Source of the DNA: Ardenticatenaceae bacterium
GTDB lineage: Bacteria; Chloroflexota; Anaerolineae; Promineifilales; Promineifilaceae
Reading direction: 5' to 3'
Assembly: GCA_020634495.1 (NCBI GenBank)
Contig: JACKBR010000020.1
Coordinates: 25,892 to 89,891 of the forward strand
Length of the DNA: 64,000 bases
The notes beneath the pieces were generated by a model. The model saw nothing but the letters and a program-made list of their open reading frames with translations, had not been told where the DNA came from and did no database searches. Of the stretch, positions 46,201 through 51,337 are shown one piece after another. A program made the translations under genes and the position numbers. Within the stretch, counting starts at the first letter, position 1. The number at the start of each line of letters is the position of its first letter.

Positions 46201-46336
46201 CACCTACCAGTACAGCTACTTCCTGCAAGCCACCATTCCCGGCGAGTACCAGGTGCGCCCCACCTTTGCCCGCCAGACATTCTTCCCGGAGGTGAACGGC
46301 CGTTCCGCTGGTCTGGTCTTCAAAATCACACAATAA
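40244..46336 (+). CDS. Alpha-2-macroglobulin-family lipoprotein without a thioester
   Basis: The 2030-residue lipoprotein (LILVAC, Cys20; Thr-Pro linker) has four Ig-like BIG_5 domains (about 75-490). An MG2-like domain follows (YIYTDRPIYRPGDTVHFKG near 720), then the A2M domain (LPDNLTTWRLSSKAVT near 1345) and an alpha-helical thioester-type domain. Where bacterial homologues have a CxEQ thioester, this one reads LCTYAVTDRLLPN (Cys1537), so the Gln is lost. Bacterial A2Ms trap proteases and protect the envelope; here trapping would have to work without covalent bonding. No penicillin-binding protein 1C gene is adjacent. Its length exceeds typical E. coli A2M by about 380 residues. Confidence 0.9.
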   Translation: MRKNRLISIFVIVLLILVACREEEPLPTPVPTITVPTPVPSATPFTTESGTETAVATPAPVQIDPEEIDWPPQVLYSSPTPGEEVLLDGAITIRFDQPMNQQAVENAFAITPAGGDEKVSGNFSWPRPDTVIFTPQSDYQRRQTYRVQIDETAESANGLTLELPVELLLQTVGALEVSQVIPADGSIDVQTDGAITVLFNRPVVPLVSSGQQTNLPQPLNFDPPVSGQGEWTSTSIYRFVPDEPLAGATTYRIAIDDALTDLVGVGLEQPFSAQFTTLNPDIVTVQPDSTADLIPTAPITITFNMPMDRATTEAALSLSNLGEGTDAALNFEWLENDRVLQMTPQNLLELDSAYQLLIDSSARAANGEASLGESESFVYATVPFPGIIRTVPAAGGVPERFQRGIVVQFASPMNWDTVEGNIRIDPEPARMTTFVNQFSNEITLDFNLELNTNYTVVVPGFVADPYGNTLGEPYTFRFTTPGRAPIASLGLPPRLSQFSTSFSSNVNVIHVNVSRLDLSLYELGLPLNLLNRPYDVTDYRPAASPIRTWSLPQDAPRDEVQTVTVPLAGEGGGSLTPGIYLLTVDAPETNEEVRFWQNQRNLLLVADTNVVVKEMFGAVHVWVTDLQTGQPVSGRNLTLYSEQGVSLGTAVSDNNGFAQFDYNPTNDFLEGATVVSGQPGQAGFGIGSSIWDEGIRPWEFDVPASSGDEVDTLTYIYTDRPIYRPGDTVHFKGIVRNTNYGRYTQPNVTNLDLRLGSFNFFGGEPFERTLPVQVGPDGSFSGEYQLPADLALGTYQFYVQSSTVEAFRQFTVAEYRTPEFLVNMTPDAPEQLRGESVTVALSAEYFFGGPATDLPVEWTVYEEAYQPTPSSGPFYSFGDAGGFLFEDPGFFGGFGGGGAFGSYLINGNGRTDENGRLLIELPADLLQDVDEGSRIITVEANVLDLSEFPVSSRARVVLHAAETYVGIQPDDFIGRAGSEAIVNLQTLDWDGRSVPSQPVEVVFYRREWVPNRTQDFGVYYTRWDTVDTEVARASVTTNAQGQAAASFTPEEGGTFIAVATVTDADGREQFSSTTIWVADSGQIGWQIDPRDKSMTLTPDNTSYAPGDTARVLIQSPFTEPVRAWLTIERGQLLEQRVITVNGSSDVLEIPITAAMSPNAFVTVTAIKGVTDGRDRYPEMRLGIAELPVSTEQQALTVTLTPQQETFEPGDTAVYTINVTDYQGNPVQADVSLALVDLAVLTLKDDNAPDILDAFYAEQPYRSRLGSGLIVSGESYPIEIPVEQLGFGGGGGGEVADTALARGLGDDDEGVRQDFPDTAFWQASLTTDADGQATIEIPLPDNLTTWRLSSKAVTPDTLVGQNSVDIITTLPLLVRPVTPRFFTVGDVVELGAIVNNNTDEALETAVSLQANGVILSGESTQTITVPANGQRLVRWPVTVENVAGVDLTFRVEGGDYSDASKPTFSDGGDIPVYRYTGSDVVATAGQLDEAGRRVEAILLPPGVDPTQGEVAITLSPSLAAALMDSIQLNNETEYATLCTYAVTDRLLPNAALLNLAQQLPAASLDAADVAESEAIVKTSVAQLEQLVLADGGWGWCSSVESDLWLTAYALFGLAQARELGYTVQPSVLENAANYLVVQLVSPSPQLTAFEVNRQAFFLYVLAQLNPNIVADLDRLVDENRSLLDPYARALVALAYADLGIVDDRVETLLNDLNDSAVVSATGTHWQDASRDFRNLNSDVRGTAVVLRTLAELDPDNPLLPGAVRWLMSARTAQLWSTSHETAWTLLSLTEWMVATGELDANYDYSLEVNLQAVTDGRFTTSTVTNSRNLSLPIGDLLLEDANFFNFGRGVGDGRLYYTMHLESSIDMSFISPVNRGVSVERVYYDAECDPETETCQPITEIEAGQQVRVVLTVIAENDLVYAMIEDPIPAGTEAIDPGLNINSPTQGGEVNRVDEDYRYGYWGWWYFNQIEYRDEQVVFLANFLPAGTYQYSYFLQATIPGEYQVRPTFARQTFFPEVNGRSAGLVFKITQ

Positions 46337-46347
46337 AAGAAGCCGAT

Positions 46348-46863
46348 TCAGTCCCCAGAAGTTTCGTCTCTTTGCTGCCCAGGTCTCAATGCATGATAAA
46401 TTTTCCATTTTGCATTGAGACCTCCAGGGATATGTTTTGATAATTGTTCTTCTTTCACTAAGCCCTGAGCGCTCTGTGTCTGGGTTTTGAGTTCGATTCT
46501 GTTTCGAGCTGGATCGCGAAAAATAAGCGATTGCGATCCATCAGGCCAGGCAGTATCTTCTTCAATAGGAACATCATGCTTTCGTAAATGTTTCCGCCAT
46601 GACGAAATATTTGCTGGGCTAATGCCGAAAGAAATTTGACCCGCTTTATCCAGCGCTAAGGATGCGTTTTGGCTCTCGGCAGTTGTAGGGGGGGCTTGAA
46701 AAAGTAAAAGGGTGCCATCATCGTATTGTAGAAGAGAATATTGATCCTGCACTCGGTTGGCAACCACTAATCCGACAATATTTGTATAAAAGCTTTCTGC
46801 AATGTCTAAATTGCTGACAAATAGTGTCGCTTCCTTTAAAACTTCTAACATCTCGGATCCCAT
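46348..46863 (-). CDS. VOC-superfamily (glyoxalase/bleomycin-resistance-like) protein
   Basis: The 171-residue protein has the beta-alpha-beta-beta-beta VOC fold (TLFVSNLDIAESFYTNIVGLVV... IFRDPARNRIELK) and the metal-site-like DGSQSLIFRDP segment. AGGAGG is upstream. It lies 146 bases past the oxygenase on the same strand as the NRPS operon and might confer self-protection or catalyse a ring/isomer step. The role is unproven. Confidence 0.75.
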   Translation of the reverse strand: MGSEMLEVLKEATLFVSNLDIAESFYTNIVGLVVANRVQDQYSLLQYDDGTLLLFQAPPTTAESQNASLALDKAGQISFGISPANISSWRKHLRKHDVPIEEDTAWPDGSQSLIFRDPARNRIELKTQTQSAQGLVKEEQLSKHIPGGLNAKWKIYHALRPGQQRDETSGD

Positions 46864-47009
46864 TTTTTCCTCCTAATTGATAAAGCAAAATGGATTAGTA
46901 GGCTTGGATAGTGTTCTCCCAGCAGCGTTCCGGTTGTTCCCGCGCCAATACGGCCGTACGCTGATTGGCTATGAGGTATTGAACCTCGTTGTTGATGTAA
47001 AGTAAATGG
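46864..47009 (-). other. Open tail fragment between oxygenase and VOC gene
   Basis: On the minus strand, the frame reading ...LLYINNEVQYLIANQRTAVLAREQPERCWENTIQAY-stop is open for about 40 codons without a start codon and contains one ACGGCCGT. It could be a frame-shifted C-terminal end of the oxygenase or a relic. The remaining bases show the VOC ribosome site. Confidence 0.25.
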
Positions 47010-48017
47010 TCATCTGACGGTTAACTCAATGGTTGGCGAACAGTCGGCCAGGTGAACCGGATCACTCATCGCAAAAAGCACCTCGCGCTCTCCCTGGAAG
47101 GGTTCCCTGCTGTGCGCTGTACGGATATTGTCAATAAGCATCAAGTCGCCTGCTTGCAGCGGCTCACGGGCGATATTCTCCTCGTAGACTTCGTTGATTG
47201 TCTGCACAATATCCTCGCCAATTGGGTCACCATTGCCAAATTGGGTGTTAAACGGCAGCCCGTCGGAACCATAGAATTCTACCAGGTATTCACGCACCTC
47301 AGGGTCTAATGTCCACTCATTTAGAAAGGCGATCTGGTTGAACCAGCAGCGCTGGCCAGTGACGGGGTGATGAATAATGGCGCTGCGCCGCTGTCGGGTG
47401 CGCAGGCCCCCGTCTGGCTGCCATTCGAACTCAATCGCGTTGCTGCGACAATAAGCTTCTACGGCACGACGGTCGTCAGTGCCGAATGACTCAGCGATAG
47501 ACGATCCCATCTCTTCGTTGTAGTTGCGGATGAGCAGCCAGCCCTCTTGTTCAAAACGCCTGGTCAACTCGGCGGGAAGAGCCTTGAGCATGGTGGGTGC
47601 ATCGGCCACTCCAGTCTCTCCACCGGACGTGGCTCCACTGAGACAGGCAAAAAATATCAGGCTGGGAAACTCACACAGGTAGCTCAATTCGTGATGCGAA
47701 CACATTGGCTGGTTTGCTGCCCATTTGGATGCAGCGTAAACGCCGTTGGCGTAAACTTGCCGAGGGTCAAAAGGCTCCATCTCGGTCATCAAACCATCTG
47801 CGAGGTTGCGAAAGACGGCTCCAATCTCGGCTGCGTTATTTAGCCCCAGCCCACGAACCAGTACAGAGCCATGCTCGGCGACAATGGCACGCAGGGCGGC
47901 CCGGTGTTTGGCTGCCCATCCTGGAGCGTCGCTGCTGGCCTCAACCTGAAGCATGGGTGGTTTGTTTGGATGTAGATCAACGTTGAAGGTGAAAAATGGT
48001 GGTGAATTTATGGACAT
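47010..48017 (-). CDS. TauD/TfdA-family Fe(II)/2-oxoglutarate oxygenase (SyrP-like)
   Basis: The 335-residue protein has the HxE metal motif (SHHELSY near 105) and a distal His in TAHSREPF (near 300), the facial triad of clavaminate synthase/SyrP-type enzymes. These hydroxylate amino acids, often while bound to a carrier protein. The ATG at 48017 has AAGGAGAT and lies 13 bases after the NRPS stop, so it is co-transcribed. Beta-hydroxylation of the NRPS-bound residue is a reasonable inference. The long in-frame extension upstream overlaps the NRPS gene and is rejected. Confidence 0.85.
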   Translation of the reverse strand: MSINSPPFFTFNVDLHPNKPPMLQVEASSDAPGWAAKHRAALRAIVAEHGSVLVRGLGLNNAAEIGAVFRNLADGLMTEMEPFDPRQVYANGVYAASKWAANQPMCSHHELSYLCEFPSLIFFACLSGATSGGETGVADAPTMLKALPAELTRRFEQEGWLLIRNYNEEMGSSIAESFGTDDRRAVEAYCRSNAIEFEWQPDGGLRTRQRRSAIIHHPVTGQRCWFNQIAFLNEWTLDPEVREYLVEFYGSDGLPFNTQFGNGDPIGEDIVQTINEVYEENIAREPLQAGDLMLIDNIRTAHSREPFQGEREVLFAMSDPVHLADCSPTIELTVR

Positions 48018-48030
48018 CTTGATCTCCTTA

Positions 48031-51000
48031 TTAGGCTGTTGTGACTGGATAAGTGAATGATTTGGCATGGTGCAGCACAGCTTGTGCTGCCTTGGCTGGA
48101 TGGGTGCGTAGGAAGTAGTGACCGCCTTTGGCAAGTTCGAAAAGATCAACCTTTTCCGCCAGTATTTGCCAACGGCCGTACTGCTGCGGAAATTCTGCTG
48201 TAATCGGGTCGTCGGCGGCAACCACAACGGTGATTGGTGCTTCGAGCTTATCTTCCGGCGGGTTGTCCAGGATGTCGGCAAAATAGCTGCTGGCAGATAC
48301 AAAATCGTGGCGGAAGGCGGCCCCAATATGCTGGGCATGTTGCCCATCCAACTCGCCGAGTTCTGTGTAGCCGCTGTCGGCGCTTAACTCTGCGGCGATG
48401 TCCGTATCACTCCGCCTGACCAGTTCGGCGATATCGGCTCGCCGAACGGCCGCATCACCAAGCAGTTGGGCACCGATGAAGACCCGTTGCACCTTAACCC
48501 CGCGCTCTTGCAACTTTTTAGCCGTGGCCACGGCCAGGGCCGCGCCTGAGGAATGACCCCACAACAACAGTTGGCGAAGGCCACGTTGGATAATCTCGGC
48601 AACAATTTGGTCAACAATTTGTGGCAGTGGCGCAAAAAGCTCACTCTCAGCTGACAGGTCGTGGCCGGGTAACTCCACCGCATGTACACATAATCCGTTG
48701 TGTCGTAGGCTGGTAGCCATTGGCTGGAAGTTCACTGCGTTACCGCCAGCGTATGGGAAGCACACCAATGCGCCAGACGGCACACCGTCTGGTTCTGCCA
48801 ATACCTGAAGTAGTTCACTGTCTCGCTTGGTACGGCCGTCCATCAGGCCAGCCAGATCGGCAAGAACAGGAAAACGTGTGACATCCTTGAGAGACACTGC
48901 CCGGTTTAAGCGAATAGCTAGCCTGACGGCTGCCAGCGAGGTGCCGCCCCGGTCGAAGAAATTATCTTGTCGGCCAAGCTGCTGCTCTGGGATGTTCAGA
49001 ACCTTAGCCCAGGCCGCGGCAAGCCTTTGTTCAGTTGGTGTCCGCAGCGGTTGGGAGACCGTCCTCACGTCCTTGAGTTCACCTGCAAGTGTCCGTAATA
49101 TTTTGCGGTTAATCTTCCCATTGCCGGTGAGAGGCAAACTTTCTTGCCAATGGAAGATCGAAGGAACCATGTATGCGGGCAGCGACTGGCTCAACTGCCC
49201 CTGCAAAACATCATTCTCAAGCGGTTGCTGACCGGAGTAGAAGCCCACCAGGTGTTTGCTGTGATTAGATCGTACTGTAACCACCACTGCCCCGTTCCGC
49301 ACCCCTGGTACGTCCAACAAAGCATTTTCTATATCACCAATCTCGATCCGGAAGCCGCGTATTTTCACTTGAGCATCCCGTCTACCCAGGAAATCCAGTT
49401 TGCCATCGGGCCGCCAACGGCCGTAATCACCACTGCGGTAGAGTCGTTCACCCTTGCGGATAGGGTCTGGCATGTACGCCAGCCGGGTGCGTTCCGGATC
49501 ATTGATGTAGCCGCGACCGACACAGACGCCAGAAAATACGATCTCGCCCGGTGCGCCAAGCGGTACCGGCAACAAATACTCATCAACAACATAGATGTAC
49601 ACATTGTTGATTGCCGAACCAAGCGGAACCCGCTCCCCTTCCGGTGGACGACTCATAACCTCGTGGTTGGTGTCGTCCGAAGTCTCAGTTAGCCCATAGG
49701 CATTTACAAGCTTGATGGCGGGCATGGCTGCAAACCAGCGCTGGGTAAGTTTCTTGGTGAGCGCCTCGCCAGTAACCGAAACGTACCGCAAATCTGGCAG
49801 TTCACGCGGGTATTGATCCAGATAGGACAAGACGACCTCAAGGTAAGAGGGGACAACCTGCATGACTGAGACACGGCCGTCAACGATCGTATTGACAAAT
49901 CGCTCCACATCCAAGATCACCTCTTGCTTAACGATTAGGGTTCGCCCACCAACCAGTAGAGCCGAGACCAGTTGCCACAAAGAAATATCAAAGCATTGTG
50001 GCGCAATTTGGGCCACAACCTGCTCAGCGCCGATCTCCAAATCATCAATTTTGGCGTAAAGGTGATTGAGCATGCCTGCGTGCTCAACCATCGCCCCTTT
50101 GGGTTCGCCCGTTGAGCCAGAGGTGAAATAGATATAGGCTAGCTGTTCTGGTTCGACTTGAATGCCCAGGTTATCCTCGGCGTGATCTTCTTCGTACACC
50201 GCTGGAATATGGAGTACCTGTACGTTGGGCTTCCCGTCAAGAGCTTGTTTGAGGGTCGTTGTGCTGCCGGGTTCGGTGAGCACGATCTGGCACTCGGCAC
50301 GAGAGAGCATGGCGTCAATGCGATCGGCTGGGAAATTTGGCTCTACGGGTAGATACACACCCCCTGTTTTGAAGATTGCGAGTACGGCCGTCATCCAGTC
50401 CAAATTTCGCTCTGTCACTACGGCAACAACGCCTTCTCTCCTCAAACCACATGCCAGCAGGGCTTGCCCCAGCCTGTTGGCCCGTGCGTTAAGCTCACGG
50501 TACGTCCACTCTTGATCAGCATAAATTGCGGCAATGTCATTCGGATGGGCTTGCACCTGCTGCTCAAACAACTCATGGAAGCTATAGCTTGGCAGTTCGC
50601 GGTGCGGCCCTGCAAGCCCTTCAATCAGGAAATCAAGCTCGTTGTCAGAGAGCAGATGCTGATGCCAATGATCGGCGTCTGGGTCTGCGGCGATCAGCGC
50701 GAGCGCTTTTAGATGATAATCGCCAATCCTGGCGGCGTAGTCTGCGTCCACTGCCTCAGTGCGAAAATGCAGTTGTAAGTGAAGTCGATTTTCTTGCTGC
50801 CAGATGTTTACCCGTAAAATGGTCTCTTTGGCAAGATCGGGGCTATTGCCTGTTGGGTTGAAAACAGTTTCGAATAACGGGTCTGTTAGATTCAGTTCGC
50901 GCTTGAGCTCTCCGACCGGAAACGCTTTGTGGGCTAACAGCGCTGCCTCAGCCCGATGAGTTTTCACCAGCAGCGTCCGCCAGGAATCAGATGCAGTAGA

Positions 51001-51300
51001 TAACTGGCAGGGGAGCGGCTGGCTCCCTTTCAGCGCCACATAACCTGTTACCACCTCACTTTCACCAGACAGCGCGGCGAGAACTTTAGCATGTGCCGCC
51101 AGAAGAATTGCGTTTAGCGATATGTCCAGGTCATCTGCTATTTTGCGCAGTGCTGTCACGAGGTTGTCGGCAACCGTAACCTCGTGTTTAGCGGTTCCTG
51201 GCGCTGAATTGTGGCTCCATCTTGGGATTGCGGTCAGCCCGCTGTTATTTAGCACGCTTTGCCAGTAGTTTCTGCTTGTCTCTTTTAATAACCTATCCAT
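48031..51300 (-). CDS. NRPS: partial C, A, PCP and thioesterase
   Basis: The 1089-residue synthetase starts with about 230 residues resembling only the C-terminal lobe of a condensation domain; no HHxxxDG is present. The adenylation domain follows: A3 YFTSGSTGEPKG near 390, A4 FDISLW, A5 NAYGLTETSDD near 529, A7 YRSGDYGR, A8 and A10 GNGKINRK near 725. The carrier has the phosphopantetheine Ser in GGTSLAAV near 785. The type I thioesterase has GHSSG (Ser near 914) and His near 1060 (GGHYF). AAGGAGG precedes the ATG. It is the second gene of the operon, 37 bases past the membrane gene. By manual alignment the binding pocket reads roughly D-I-W-S-S-T-A-D-D-K, with two acidic residues that may suit a basic substrate; this needs verification. 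Confidence 0.88.
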   Translation of the reverse strand: MDRLLKETSRNYWQSVLNNSGLTAIPRWSHNSAPGTAKHEVTVADNLVTALRKIADDLDISLNAILLAAHAKVLAALSGESEVVTGYVALKGSQPLPCQLSTASDSWRTLLVKTHRAEAALLAHKAFPVGELKRELNLTDPLFETVFNPTGNSPDLAKETILRVNIWQQENRLHLQLHFRTEAVDADYAARIGDYHLKALALIAADPDADHWHQHLLSDNELDFLIEGLAGPHRELPSYSFHELFEQQVQAHPNDIAAIYADQEWTYRELNARANRLGQALLACGLRREGVVAVVTERNLDWMTAVLAIFKTGGVYLPVEPNFPADRIDAMLSRAECQIVLTEPGSTTTLKQALDGKPNVQVLHIPAVYEEDHAEDNLGIQVEPEQLAYIYFTSGSTGEPKGAMVEHAGMLNHLYAKIDDLEIGAEQVVAQIAPQCFDISLWQLVSALLVGGRTLIVKQEVILDVERFVNTIVDGRVSVMQVVPSYLEVVLSYLDQYPRELPDLRYVSVTGEALTKKLTQRWFAAMPAIKLVNAYGLTETSDDTNHEVMSRPPEGERVPLGSAINNVYIYVVDEYLLPVPLGAPGEIVFSGVCVGRGYINDPERTRLAYMPDPIRKGERLYRSGDYGRWRPDGKLDFLGRRDAQVKIRGFRIEIGDIENALLDVPGVRNGAVVVTVRSNHSKHLVGFYSGQQPLENDVLQGQLSQSLPAYMVPSIFHWQESLPLTGNGKINRKILRTLAGELKDVRTVSQPLRTPTEQRLAAAWAKVLNIPEQQLGRQDNFFDRGGTSLAAVRLAIRLNRAVSLKDVTRFPVLADLAGLMDGRTKRDSELLQVLAEPDGVPSGALVCFPYAGGNAVNFQPMATSLRHNGLCVHAVELPGHDLSAESELFAPLPQIVDQIVAEIIQRGLRQLLLWGHSSGAALAVATAKKLQERGVKVQRVFIGAQLLGDAAVRRADIAELVRRSDTDIAAELSADSGYTELGELDGQHAQHIGAAFRHDFVSASSYFADILDNPPEDKLEAPITVVVAADDPITAEFPQQYGRWQILAEKVDLFELAKGGHYFLRTHPAKAAQAVLHHAKSFTYPVTTA

Positions 51301-51337
51301 GGAAATGCCCTCCTTAGTCTATTTGCCTTTTACATAC

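Noticed and set aside
47010..48347. Longer oxygenase start at 48347
   Set aside because: The extra 110 residues overlap the NRPS thioesterase end and are low-complexity. The ATG at 48017 has a strong ribosome site.
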